A stretch of DNA of 40,511 bases from Candidatus Methylaffinis lahnbergensis (GTDB taxonomy: Bacteria > Pseudomonadota > Alphaproteobacteria > Rhizobiales > Beijerinckiaceae), in assembly GCA_002890675.1 (NCBI GenBank), contig PEFW01000025.1, positions 1 through 40,511 of the forward strand, read 5' to 3'. How positions within the stretch are numbered: the first letter of the stretch is position 1; each line of letters begins with the position of its first letter. A program made the position numbers and the translations under genes. The notes below the pieces were generated by a model. It did not search any database. It was not told where the DNA came from and saw only the letters and a list, made by a program, of their open reading frames with translations. Positions 1 to 8,296 of the stretch are shown here, piece by piece.

Positions 1-2
1 CG

Positions 3-386
3 GGCGAGAAGCTGGCCTATCGTTATACGAACGAGGAGGATGGCAAGACGCTGCGCCGCTACTGGACGACGGCATGCTCGCGCTGCCCGCTCAAATCCCG
101 GTGTACGACAGGACCCGAGCGGCGAATCACGCGATGGGAACACGAGCACGTGCTTGAAGCTGTGCAGCAGCGTCTCGATGAGAACCCGCAGGCGATGCGC
201 GTGCGCCGCGAGACAGTCGAGCATCCCTTCGGTACGCTCAAGATGCGGATGGGTGCAACGCACTTTCTGATGAAGCGCCTGCCGAAGGTTGCCACCGAGA
301 TGGCCCTGCACGTGCTCGACTACAATCTCACGCGGGCCATGAACATCCTCGGCGTGAAGCCCCTCATCGCGGCGATCCAGACGTGA
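3..386 (+). CDS. IS1182-family transposase, C-terminal part (5' end outside window)
   Basis: The reading frame is open from the window edge to the stop at 386 and encodes the last 127 residues of a DDE transposase. Visible signs are a Cys-rich stretch (ACSRCPLKSRCTTG) and the segment VEHPFGTLKMRMG, followed by HFLMKRLPKVATEMALHVLDYN. These are typical of the C-terminal half of IS1182-type transposases, where the Glu of the VEHPFG motif completes the DDE triad. It ends NILGVKPLIAAIQT. No frameshift is visible in the part present, so the copy could be intact upstream. A fragment of the central part of a similar transposase occurs at 39171-39302. Confidence 0.85.
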   Translation, partial: GEKLAYRYTNEEDGKTLRRYWTTACSRCPLKSRCTTGPERRITRWEHEHVLEAVQQRLDENPQAMRVRRETVEHPFGTLKMRMGATHFLMKRLPKVATEMALHVLDYNLTRAMNILGVKPLIAAIQT

Positions 387-509
387 GGGGTCGGCGTGTC
401 CATCGGTACCACCAGATCGCTGACGGCGGACCGCGCAAGCCACCTCGATTCCAGCTCGCAATTGGGACAACATGCTAAGTTGAGGTGGCGTCGCCGCTCT
501 CCCTCGGCC

Positions 510-536
510 GAAACGTTTTCACACGACCAAGACCCA
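510..536. repeat. Possible right terminal repeat of the IS1182-type element
   Basis: The run beginning GAAACGTTTTCACACGACC lies about 125 bp after the transposase stop. It resembles IS1182-type ends, which often carry GTTTTCACAC followed by a pyrimidine/purine-rich tail. The left end lies outside the window, so the inverted repeat cannot be matched. Confidence 0.35.
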
Positions 537-565
537 ATGCCTACATGAACTGGGCACCGAAATGC

Positions 566-594
566 TTGACTTGGCCAACCATGGAGAGCATAGT
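566..594 (+). promoter_or_regulatory. Candidate sigma70-type promoter for the His-rich protein gene
   Basis: TTGACT at 566-571 (5 of 6 to consensus) and CATAGT at 589-594 (4 of 6) are separated by 17 nt. The start codon at 745 would then sit behind a leader of roughly 145 nt. Spacing is ideal but the -10 is weak; the assignment is by eye only. Confidence 0.3.
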
Positions 595-744
595 CAAGCT
601 GCGGAAGTATCGCACATAAATAGTAATAGTAAATCTACATCATACCTTGCGTCTAGGAGGCAATAGGGCAAGGACGAAGACAGACTCGAAGTGAGACCAT
701 TGGTAAAACTTTGGGCCTTAATCGCTATTAGGGGAGAAAACAAG

Positions 745-1014
745 ATGTCTCTACAAAGCAATATCGGATGTGCCGCAGCGGCAATTCTGGCCTCAACTCT
801 CGGCTTTGCAAGTCTGATCCACGCGGCGCCTTTCGCCGGCGTGGCGGACACGGTCATTGCGGTCGAGAGGACCCAAATGGCTGCCGAGACCGATGGCCTG
901 ATCCAAAAGGCGCATCACAAGGGTAAGATGGAGGAGCACCACCACCACCACCACCACCACCATCATCACCATCATCATCATCATCACCATCACCACGAGC
1001 ACCCCGCCACGTAG
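745..1014 (+). CDS. Secreted small protein with a 20-histidine tract
   Basis: This is an 89-residue protein starting at ATG 745 behind a good Shine-Dalgarno (AGGGGAG at 730-736). The N-terminus (MSLQSNIGCAAAAILASTLG, then FASLIHAAPFAG) is a signal peptide with a likely cleavage after AHA/HAA-type residues near position 27, so the mature protein should be periplasmic or secreted. The mature part is about 60 residues: a short polar segment, HHKGKMEE, 20 uninterrupted histidines at residues 65-84, then EHPAT. The histidines use 12 CAC and 8 CAT codons; the first eight are all CAC. The composition suggests binding of Ni, Zn, Cu or Co ions for storage or buffering, but no family is recognised and the function is inferred only from composition. 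It stands alone, between the IS1182 tail and the convergent trmN6. Confidence 0.75.
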   Translation: MSLQSNIGCAAAAILASTLGFASLIHAAPFAGVADTVIAVERTQMAAETDGLIQKAHHKGKMEEHHHHHHHHHHHHHHHHHHHHEHPAT

Positions 1015-1101
1015 GCGTTGCGCCGCTTGCTTTGCAAGACATCGAGTGTCTTCGTGTGAACGAAGGCGCTCGTGCAGCAGGTTGCGCAACACCTTCGCGG
1101 T

Positions 1102-1875
1102 TCACCATTCGATCGTTGCCGCGCCTCTATGGATGGCATCGGCGGCTTCGGTGAAACCCTCTCCATCGTGAAGTACGAGCGGCGGCGCGATCGCGAGCGG
1201 CCCGCGGGCGCCTTTTTTCCCGCGCACGAGAATGCGCCCTGCCTTGGTCTCGCGCCGCGGATAAACGGGCAGTATCGCGATACCGCCGGCGCGCCCTGCC
1301 AGGGTTTGCAGGATAAGAGGCAAGGCGTCCGGACGATGAATCAGAATAAATAATCCGCCAGGCGCAACCAACGCCAGCGACGCCACGATCCAGGCGGCAA
1401 GCGCGCCCTCGGCGGGCATCGCATGCGCGCGCCGCTTTCGTGGGTCCGGCGAAAGTCGCGCCCGGCCCGGATCGAGAAAAGGCGGATTGGTAATGACAAG
1501 ACCGGCGCTTTCATCGCGCAAGCCCGCGCCGCGCCTGCTCGCCTTCGACAAAAGATCGGCTTCAAGGACATGGCCTCGGTCCGCGAGCTGATTTTGCAGA
1601 AGATTCGTGCGGGCCAATCCCGCGATGAAGGGGTCGTTCTCCAAGAGGCCGATGTGCGTGCCGGGCCGCGCCACCGCCAGGGCCAAACCGGCGGCGCCAA
1701 CGCCGGCGCCAACGTCGATGACAAGGCCGGAAAAATCGGCCGGAGCCGCCGCCGCGAGAAGCACGGCGTCGGTGCCGCAACGGTGGCCTTCGGCCGGCTG
1801 ACGAAGCAGGAGCCGGCCGCCGAGAAACGGATCGGCGACGACCGGGGGCGGGCGATCGCCAACTGCTTCAGCCAT
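1102..1875 (-). CDS. tRNA1(Val) (adenine37-N6)-methyltransferase-like protein (TrmN6/YfiC family)
   Basis: This class I SAM-dependent methyltransferase has about 257 residues when started at ATG 1875 (MAEAVGDRPPPVV); the frame is open upstream to 1947. DPFLGGRLLLRQPAEGHRCGTDAVLLAAA is followed by the SAM-binding loop VIDVGAGVGAAGLALA and the catalytic NPPF motif (TNPPFLDPGR), which marks N6-adenine methyltransferases. In E. coli the family modifies A37 of tRNA-Val in the cytoplasm. The start overlaps the stop of the DUF2007 gene upstream by 8 bp, so the two are almost certainly translationally coupled; this pair is common in alphaproteobacteria. The exact RNA substrate is inferred from the family. 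Confidence 0.85.
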   Translation of the reverse strand: MAEAVGDRPPPVVADPFLGGRLLLRQPAEGHRCGTDAVLLAAAAPADFSGLVIDVGAGVGAAGLALAVARPGTHIGLLENDPFIAGLARTNLLQNQLADRGHVLEADLLSKASRRGAGLRDESAGLVITNPPFLDPGRARLSPDPRKRRAHAMPAEGALAAWIVASLALVAPGGLFILIHRPDALPLILQTLAGRAGGIAILPVYPRRETKAGRILVRGKKGARGPLAIAPPLVLHDGEGFTEAADAIHRGAATIEW

Positions 1876-2092
1876 CGCGCAATTCCGCGCCGAGCCCTGC
1901 CTCGGCCAAGGCCATCCGCGCGCGCGCCGCGGCGTCGGCCGCGACAAGCACCCGGCGCGGCAAAAAGGACAAAGATCCTTCGAGCGCGCTCATATGCCGG
2001 TCGGCGACGAAAACCGCGAGACCGATTTCCGCGAGAATGGCTTCGACCCGCGATATCAACACAAGGTCGTTGGTGCGCAGAAGCTCGATCAA
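1868..2092 (-). CDS. DUF2007 family small protein
   Basis: About 74 residues are encoded if translation starts at TTG 2092, which follows GGAGG with 4 nt spacing; an in-frame ATG at 2149 is possible but adds 19 residues unlike the family. The sequence LIELLRTNDLVLISRVEAIL, then VADRHMSALEGSLSFLPRRVLV, matches the compact DUF2007 fold, annotated as a putative signal-transducing or PII-like domain. It overlaps trmN6 by 8 bp and forms a two-gene unit with it. The function is unknown. It is divergent from the polyprenyl synthase gene, so about 290 bp hold both promoters. Confidence 0.75.
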   Translation of the reverse strand: MIELLRTNDLVLISRVEAILAEIGLAVFVADRHMSALEGSLSFLPRRVLVAADAAARARMALAEAGLGAELRDG

Positions 2093-2381
2093 TCCGCCTC
2101 CAACCGAATCGCGATTGCGCCAAAACCGGCGCGCGGAACGGCAACCCATCGTGTAACGAATTCGGGCTTTTTATCAGTCCCGCGCGGCGCTTGCCTTGGC
2201 ATTTGTTCCATGCCGGGCATTAAAGCAATCTAGGATTTGCCCGCCAGCTCTTTGCGTGGGAAAAGTGGTCCGACGAGACCGGCCGGATCGCGCTCCCAGT
2301 TGCGAAGCGCCAAGCCGCGCCCTAATAGAAGTGCCAAGCCGCGCCCTCAATGAGTGCCGCCGATTTTCGGAGAATGCAATC

Positions 2382-3395
2382 TTGGGCGTTGTCATCCCCC
2401 TCGAAGAAAAAATGCGGGAGCCCGGCATCGACGGGCTGCTCGCCTTGGTGGGGCAAGATATGGAACGCGTCAATCAGACGATCCTTTCCCGCGCGGCCTC
2501 CGATGTTTCAATGATCCCCGAAGTCGCCAACCATTTAATTGCGTCGGGCGGCAAGCGGCTGCGTCCTATGCTGACCTTGGCGACCGCCGGGCTTTGCGGC
2601 TATGCCGGGGCGGGACATATCAAGCTCGCCGCCGCGGTGGAATTCATGCACACCGCCACTCTGCTCCACGACGACGTCGTGGACGAGAGCGACATGCGCC
2701 GGGGCAAGCTCGCGGCGCGCATGCTATGGGGCAACGAGGCCAGCGTTCTCGTCGGCGACTTCCTCCTTGGCCAGGCTTTCAAAATGATGGTCGAGGTGGG
2801 TTCGCTCCCCTGCCTCGATACGCTCTCGTCGGCGGCCGCCGTCATCGCCGAAGGCGAAGTCATGCAGCTTTCCGCCGCCAAGGATACCGCGACGAGCGAG
2901 GACGATTACCTCGCGGTGATCCGGGCCAAGACGGCCGCCTTGTTCGGCGCCGCTTCAGAAGTTAGCGCCCTGCTCGGGGGACGGCCGAAGCCCGAGATCG
3001 CGGCTTGCCGTGGCTACGGCCTGAACTTCGGTATCGCGTTCCAGCTCATCGACGACGCGCTCGACTACGGCGGAACTTCGGTCAAGCTCGGCAAGAATAT
3101 CGGCGACGATTTCCGGGAAGGGAAGATAACCTTGCCGGTCGTTCTGTCGTTCCGGCGCGGTTCGCAAAAAGAACGGGAGTTCTGGCGCCGCACCCTGGAG
3201 CAAAACAAAATCGCGGAGGGCGACCTCGAGGCCGCGATCGCGACCATGCACAAGCACCGCGCGCTCGCGGACACCATCGAGCGGGCCCGCCATTATGGCG
3301 CGATGGCGCGCGACGCCCTAGAACTGTTTCCTGCCTCGCCGTGGAAATTCGCCCTGAGCGACGTCATCGATTTCTGCGTCAACCGCGCCTATTGA
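2382..3395 (+). CDS. Polyprenyl (octaprenyl/decaprenyl-type) diphosphate synthase
   Basis: This all-trans polyprenyl diphosphate synthase elongates farnesyl or geranylgeranyl diphosphate with IPP to make the ubiquinone side chain. The first aspartate-rich motif is in LLHDDVVDESDMRRG (around residue 95) and the second in FQLIDDALDYGG (around residue 223); GGKRLRPMLTLATAGLCG is the IPP-binding GKR region. The start is taken as TTG 2382 (LGVVIPLEEKMREPG), 9 nt after GGAG; this gives 337 residues, normal for the family. An ATG at 2412 is the alternative. Chain length cannot be read with certainty from sequence. The gene stands alone and is divergent from the DUF2007-trmN6 pair. Confidence 0.9.
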   Translation: MGVVIPLEEKMREPGIDGLLALVGQDMERVNQTILSRAASDVSMIPEVANHLIASGGKRLRPMLTLATAGLCGYAGAGHIKLAAAVEFMHTATLLHDDVVDESDMRRGKLAARMLWGNEASVLVGDFLLGQAFKMMVEVGSLPCLDTLSSAAAVIAEGEVMQLSAAKDTATSEDDYLAVIRAKTAALFGAASEVSALLGGRPKPEIAACRGYGLNFGIAFQLIDDALDYGGTSVKLGKNIGDDFREGKITLPVVLSFRRGSQKEREFWRRTLEQNKIAEGDLEAAIATMHKHRALADTIERARHYGAMARDALELFPASPWKFALSDVIDFCVNRAY

Positions 3396-3591
3396 TCGTC
3401 CCGCGGCACCGGTTCGCCGATGGAGCGCCGATCGATCCTCGATAGCTGCAATCGCGCAATCGCGCCCGTCGATCCGCCCCATTCTGGCACGCAGTTCGCC
3501 CGCCTCCAGTAACCTGTTCTCAAGCTTACCCTGCGATAAATAGCGCGGGCAGGCGACAGGCGCCAAGGCCCGCAATGAGCGTGAGTCGCGC

Positions 3592-4824
3592 ATGGGTTAT
3601 TCACGGACCGGTTGGGCGGCGGGCGCCATTGCGCCATGGTGCCTTGGTATGGCGCTTACTGTTTCGATGAGCGCGGATGCCGGCCAGGAAGTCGCGTCCG
3701 GTGCGTCATTCGCGCCTTTGCCATTGCCAGCGCCGACGGCGCCCGCCGTGTTGGTCCCGGCGCAACCGCCGGCGCTTGGCCTCGATTTTGGCGAGTTCCC
3801 GGGCGAGGCACGAAAGGTCTTGCGAGAGGCGAGTCTGTCGATCGGAGGCGGCGAAGAATTCAAGCGTCTACCCGATGAAATCGAACCGCGCGCCGATTTG
3901 AAACGCAATGCCGGGCAGTTTCCAGAGATTGACCGCAGCAACAAGGGAGATCCCGTGGCCGGTCTACGGCCGGCATTCGACACGAGACTTCGCGATTCCC
4001 AAGGCCTCGCGAACTTCCGCGCCGACGACCTGATTTTCCAGCATGACGAAACCCGGCCGGCGGGGGTCCTCTCGGTTCCGGACGACGAAGCGTCCGGCCC
4101 CGATAGCGTCGCCGCCTTCGAGCTATGGCCAGCTGGCGACAGTCCGGTAACGGCGCGTTTCAGCGCCGAGGCATCGCCGGGCCAGGACAGGTCCGCGATG
4201 ACGATGCGGCCAGCCGCGATCAACGAGCGGCTGATGCAAGGAGCGACGCCCGCGATCCACCGCGCGATCACGCTCGGATCGGCGACGCCGGCCCCCGCGG
4301 ATTCGGCCCCGGTCGAGGTCGTGGCGCTCGCCTCGGTGCCTCGGACGCCCGGCACGGGCGAGATTCAAGCGACGGGGGTGCGGCCTAATTACGCGGCGCT
4401 CGTCGATCAGGACAAATCGGCGCGAGAAAATCGTTGCCTTGCCGAAGCCATCTATTTCGAAGCCCGCGGCGAATCCGGGGAAGGCCAGGCGGCGGTTGCG
4501 CAGGTTGTCTTGAACCGGGTCTCGAGCGGGCTTTATCCGGCGACGATTTGCGGCGTTGTCTACCAAAACCGGTGGCATTACAACGCCTGCCAGTTCTCTT
4601 TTGCCTGCGAGGGTAAATCCCTGCGCATCGACGAACCAGATGCTTGGCGGCAGGCGGTCCGCATCGCCGGCGAAGTGACAAACGGCACGACCTATGTTTC
4701 CGATATTGGCGCTTCGACCCATTTTCATGCCAATTATGTTCGGCCACGCTGGGGAAGAAGACTTGAAAAAATGGACGTTATTGGGCATCATATTTTCTAT
4801 AAGCTAAGACCTGGGCAGAGCTGA
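3592..4824 (+). CDS. Cell wall hydrolase, SleB/Hydrolase_2 domain
   Basis: The 410-residue protein has a short hydrophobic N-terminus (residues about 8-30, probably a signal peptide or anchor), a long low-complexity Pro/Ala/Glu-rich linker to about residue 270, and a C-terminal Hydrolase_2 domain. That domain begins RENRCLAEAIYFEARGE and continues GQAAVAQVVLNRVSSGLYP, CQFSFACEGK and ASTHFHANYVRPRWGR. Here the Glu of EARGE is the likely catalytic acid of this SleB-like lytic enzyme, known from spore cortex lysis and widespread in alphaproteobacteria as a peptidoglycan remodelling enzyme. It should act in the periplasm. The ribosome binding site at ATG 3592 is weak, and a later start at 3658 would shorten the signal sequence. 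Monocistronic. Confidence 0.85.
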   Translation: MGYSRTGWAAGAIAPWCLGMALTVSMSADAGQEVASGASFAPLPLPAPTAPAVLVPAQPPALGLDFGEFPGEARKVLREASLSIGGGEEFKRLPDEIEPRADLKRNAGQFPEIDRSNKGDPVAGLRPAFDTRLRDSQGLANFRADDLIFQHDETRPAGVLSVPDDEASGPDSVAAFELWPAGDSPVTARFSAEASPGQDRSAMTMRPAAINERLMQGATPAIHRAITLGSATPAPADSAPVEVVALASVPRTPGTGEIQATGVRPNYAALVDQDKSARENRCLAEAIYFEARGESGEGQAAVAQVVLNRVSSGLYPATICGVVYQNRWHYNACQFSFACEGKSLRIDEPDAWRQAVRIAGEVTNGTTYVSDIGASTHFHANYVRPRWGRRLEKMDVIGHHIFYKLRPGQS

Positions 4825-5027
4825 TCCTTCGCGGTTTCGCGCCGCTCCGTCGGGAAGGGCCGCCCTGAGCGGTTTGGATTTGCCTCCGGCACCGGAGCGT
4901 AGTCCCTCCCGTGAAACTGGGTTTAAATTAGCCGGGGCACCGCAAAACGGCCATGTTTGTCGCGAGACATCGCGTGATCGCGTCCTTGGCGGCCTGAATA
5001 TCGCCTCTTGCACGGAAAGTCGGTCAT

Positions 5028-6842
5028 ATGCCGATCAAGTTCAAGTTCGCTGAGAAAGATCTTGGCCAGAAAGATCATGGCCAGCGTTGCCGCCGCCGCG
5101 CCTCGCGCGGGTTCGCGGTGCTCTTGGCTCTGGCGTTGACATTTCCGGCCACGCTGCCGAGCGCGCAAGCGCGGGCGCGGGAAAATTTGGCCATAGCAGC
5201 CCCTTTCGAGGTCGGCGAAAGCCCGTCCGGCAATTATCTCGCCGCGCTTATCGCGGGCACCGAGCGCGATACCGTGGCCGCGGCGACTTTCTTTCGCGAG
5301 GCGTTGCGGTCCGATCCGCGCAATCCTAATTTGATTGAGCGCGCCTTTGTCGCGGCGGTCTCGAATGGCAATATGCAAGACGCCTTCGGCCTCGCTGATC
5401 GTCTTCTCGCGCACGATCCAAACAATAGCCTGGCGCACCTCGCCCTAGGGGTCAAGGCAATCAAGGCGAAGCGGTTCGCCGCCGCACGCGCCTATTTCGC
5501 GAAGGGCGGCGCCAGCCGGCAGCGCGACATTGTCGCGACGCTGCTGACCGCTTGGTCCTACGCGGGCGCCCGCGATACGCGCCGCGCGCTCAACCTCGTC
5601 GCTAAGCTCCGCGGCGAAAATTTTGGTGTTTTCAGAGATTATCATGCTGCCCTCATCGCCGATGCCGCCAATGATTCGCAAGAAGCCTTGAAGCGAATCA
5701 AGGCGGCCTACGCCGCCGACAGGAACACTCTGCGTCTTGTCGATGCCTATGCCCGTTTCATGGTCCATCACGGCGACCGCGACGAAGCTCTCCGAGCCTA
5801 TGAGGCCTTCGATCAAATTCTTCCCAACCATCCAATCATCGTCGCGGCGCGCGCCGCCATCCAGGCCGGCAAACCGCTTGAACCCCTGGTCAAGGATGCC
5901 GGCGAAGGCGCGGCTGAAGTGCTCTATGGCCTTGGCGCCGCCGGCAGCCAGCAAGGCGACGAACTCGCGGCCATGATCTATCTTAGGCTCGCGCTCTATC
6001 TCACCCCGCAAAACAGCCTCGCGATCATTACCTTGGGCGAAATCTACGAGCGCCTCAAACAGAACGAGCAGGCCATCGACGTATATGAAATGGTGCGCGA
6101 AAACGATCCCTTGCGCACCACGGCCGATATCCAGACCGGCCAGATTCTCGAAGCGTTGGGCCGCCCGGACGAGGCCGCCAAATTTCTCAAGCGGATCGTC
6201 GACGAAAACCCAAAAAACGAGGACGCCTTGTCCGCGCTCGGCAATCTGCACCGCGCGCACAAGCATTATTCCGAGGCGATCGAAACCTATTCGCGAGCCT
6301 TGGCTACGACGGGCAAGCTCGAAAAAGCCAATTGGCCAATCTATTATTTCCGCGGGATTTCCTACGAACGCGAGAAGAAATGGCCGGAGGCGGAGGCCGA
6401 CCTCGTGCAGGCGCTCGCTCTTTATCCGGACCAGCCCCTGGTCCTGAACTATCTTGGCTACAGCTGGGTCGATCAAGGCATGAACCTCGACGAAGCCTTC
6501 AACATGCTGCGCCGCGCGGTCGAACTACGGCCGACCGACGGATATATCGTCGATAGTCTTGGCTGGGCGAATTACAAACTCGGCCGCAACGACGAGGCGG
6601 TGAAGGAACTCGAACGGGCAATCGACCTCAAGCCTTCTGATCCCGTGATCAACGACCATCTCGGCGATGCCTATTGGCGTGCAGGACGCAAGCTCGAGGC
6701 GCATTTCCAGTGGAATCACGCGCGCGACCTCGATCCCGAGCCAGAGGATAAGGTCAAAATCCTGCAGAAGATCGAGCATGGTCTCGACGAGGAGACGCAT
6801 CCGGCCGCGGCTCAAGCCGAACCGAGGAAAAACGGGGGCTGA
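5028..6842 (+). CDS. Secreted or membrane-tethered tetratricopeptide repeat protein
   Basis: The 604-residue protein has a basic N-terminus followed by a hydrophobic segment (RGFAVLLALALTFPATLPSA, residues about 27-46) ending in AQARA, consistent with a long signal peptide. The rest is a superhelix of TPR units; the clearest are NPNLIERAFVAAVSNGNMQD, LITLGEIYERLKQNEQAIDV and the C-terminal series LVLNYLGYSWVDQGMNLDEA, IVDSLGWANYKLGRNDEAV and INDHLGDAYWRAGRKLEA. The N-LGY-W-D-G pattern is typical of TPR proteins found beside ispE in Rhizobiales. It probably acts as a periplasmic scaffold for envelope complexes; no enzymatic domain is seen. It lies 69 bp upstream of ispE in the same direction. 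Confidence 0.85.
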   Translation: MPIKFKFAEKDLGQKDHGQRCRRRASRGFAVLLALALTFPATLPSAQARARENLAIAAPFEVGESPSGNYLAALIAGTERDTVAAATFFREALRSDPRNPNLIERAFVAAVSNGNMQDAFGLADRLLAHDPNNSLAHLALGVKAIKAKRFAAARAYFAKGGASRQRDIVATLLTAWSYAGARDTRRALNLVAKLRGENFGVFRDYHAALIADAANDSQEALKRIKAAYAADRNTLRLVDAYARFMVHHGDRDEALRAYEAFDQILPNHPIIVAARAAIQAGKPLEPLVKDAGEGAAEVLYGLGAAGSQQGDELAAMIYLRLALYLTPQNSLAIITLGEIYERLKQNEQAIDVYEMVRENDPLRTTADIQTGQILEALGRPDEAAKFLKRIVDENPKNEDALSALGNLHRAHKHYSEAIETYSRALATTGKLEKANWPIYYFRGISYEREKKWPEAEADLVQALALYPDQPLVLNYLGYSWVDQGMNLDEAFNMLRRAVELRPTDGYIVDSLGWANYKLGRNDEAVKELERAIDLKPSDPVINDHLGDAYWRAGRKLEAHFQWNHARDLDPEPEDKVKILQKIEHGLDEETHPAAAQAEPRKNGG

Positions 6843-6911
6843 TCCGCGCCTTGCGGGATATTGCGAGGCGCGCGGCCAGGGCGAGTCCGCCGTGATCGCT
6901 TCCAATGAACT

Positions 6912-7805
6912 TTGACCGCGGCATCCGTCTTGCCCCAAGCCGTCACCGAACGCGCGCCCGCGAAAATCAATCTGACCCTGCATGTGACCGGACGGCGCGC
7001 CGACGGCTGGCACACGCTCGAAAGTCTCGTCGCTTTGTCGCGCGGAGGCGACACGCTTACCCTCACCAAACGCGAACCGCTCTCACTTTCCGTCGAGGGT
7101 TCGGGCGCGGCCGCCTCGGGCCGCGTGGAAGACAATCTCGTGTTGCGCGCGGCGCGTCATTTTGCGCAACGCTATCCGGGCGCTAGGCTAGGCTCGTTTC
7201 ATCTTGTCAAGCGTCTGCCGGTGGCGGCCGGCCTCGGCGGCGGATCGTCGGACGCGGCGGCGGCGCTGCGGCTGCTAGCGCGCGCAAATGCGATTTCGCT
7301 CGGCGACATGGGCGTGATCGACGCCGCGCGGGCAACCGGAGCGGATGTCCCGGTTTGTCTCATGGGCCGCGCGCGGATGATGCGGGGCAAGGGCGATGAG
7401 CTAGGTCCTTTGCTCGCGCTGCCGCCGCTCATCGGCCTGCTCGTCAATCCGGGCGAGCCAGTCGCAACGAACGAAGTTTTTTCACTGATGAAGATCACGC
7501 CTGGAGCCGCGACCGGTTTCGGCGGACACCCCGATCTTTATCCAAATATGCCGCCGGAAGCTTTGATCGCGGCCCTTCGCAAAGGCCGCAACGACCTGGA
7601 AGCGGCGGCCTGCCTACTCGCCCCGGTCATCGGCGATGTGCTTGCAGTGCTTTCCGCCGCGCCTGGTTGCCGCCTAGCCCGCATGTCGGGGTCCGGCGCG
7701 ACCTGTTTTGGCATTTTCCAGGATTGCCGTTCCGCCGCGCGGGCCAAGAAAGCAATTCTCCGCGGGCATCCATCGTGGTGGGCGAAGACCTGTGTTTTGA
7801 GCTGA
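6912..7805 (+). CDS. ispE: 4-diphosphocytidyl-2-C-methyl-D-erythritol kinase
   Basis: GHMP-family kinase of the MEP isoprenoid pathway: it phosphorylates CDP-methylerythritol at the 2-OH using ATP. The N-terminal ERAPAKINLTLHVTGRRADG contains the conserved Lys; the ATP-binding loop is PVAAGLGGGSSDAAAALRLL; ATGADVPVCLMG carries the catalytic Asp; RMSGSGATCFGIF is the C-terminal GHMP motif. TTG 6912 is the start closest to the family start; it gives 297 residues, normal length. The gene follows the TPR gene, a common alphaproteobacterial arrangement. Its product leads to IPP/DMAPP, the substrate of the prenyl synthase at 2382. Confidence 0.92.
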   Translation: MTAASVLPQAVTERAPAKINLTLHVTGRRADGWHTLESLVALSRGGDTLTLTKREPLSLSVEGSGAAASGRVEDNLVLRAARHFAQRYPGARLGSFHLVKRLPVAAGLGGGSSDAAAALRLLARANAISLGDMGVIDAARATGADVPVCLMGRARMMRGKGDELGPLLALPPLIGLLVNPGEPVATNEVFSLMKITPGAATGFGGHPDLYPNMPPEALIAALRKGRNDLEAAACLLAPVIGDVLAVLSAAPGCRLARMSGSGATCFGIFQDCRSAARAKKAILRGHPSWWAKTCVLS

Positions 7806-8296
7806 GGCAAGCGGCCTAGAGCATGATCGCTTCAAACTGGAGCAATCAGGGCTTTCCGCCATTCCTCGGTTGGCGATCTGCGATGGTTGGGAGGTGGGGA
7901 TTTGATGGCCGCTGCAGCCCGGCTGGGGCGGAGCCGAGGAGGCGTCACGGCTGGGGCAAGAAACAATATTCGCGCACTTCCTGAAAAAAAGTTTGCAGGC
8001 GCGGTTGCAGATCCTTTCACCCGCTCAGGGATTCTCGTTCCGGCATCACAGTTTTACAAGATACGACAAGCTCGCGCAAAACTTCTTTTTGCCCTCTGCT
8101 TCGTCGCTACCTTAGCCTGTTTGGTCTGAATTAATTGACTCCGGACCCTTGGGCCGTTGGTATAAGGATTTTGCCTTGAATGCGGGGACGGCAACGGATG
8201 GTTGCGATTTCGCCGGCGAAGACGCATTTTGGCGCCGGGACATTTGAACGGTGTTGCGGATTCGCCCTCGCGAGGGCACCAAAGGAGAGCCGGAAC
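7806..8296. other. Intergenic region ispE to cnoX-like gene
   Basis: 491 bp without a convincing gene. It begins with GAGCATGATCGCTTCAAACT, an intergenic motif of the kind scattered in Rhizobiales genomes. Short open frames here have no ribosome binding site or recognisable product. The distal part is AT-richer and carries the candidate promoter at 8135-8166. Confidence 0.4.
8135..8166 (+). promoter_or_regulatory. Candidate promoter upstream of the cnoX-like gene
   Basis: TTGACT at 8135-8140 and TATAAG at 8161-8166 are good hexamers, but the 20-nt spacer is longer than optimal. The ATG at 8297 would have a leader of about 125 nt. Confidence 0.3.

Noticed and set aside
931..1014. The poly-His tract as an artificial affinity tag or sequencing artefact
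   Set aside because: It is 20 residues, encoded by mixed CAC/CAT codons, internal to a protein with a native signal peptide and RBS, and followed by EHPAT; engineered tags are usually 6-10 residues.
854..1108. Minus-strand Asp/Gly-rich ORF opposite the His tract
   Set aside because: It is the complement of the CAC/CAT repeat; it has no ribosome binding site and overlaps the better-supported plus-strand gene.
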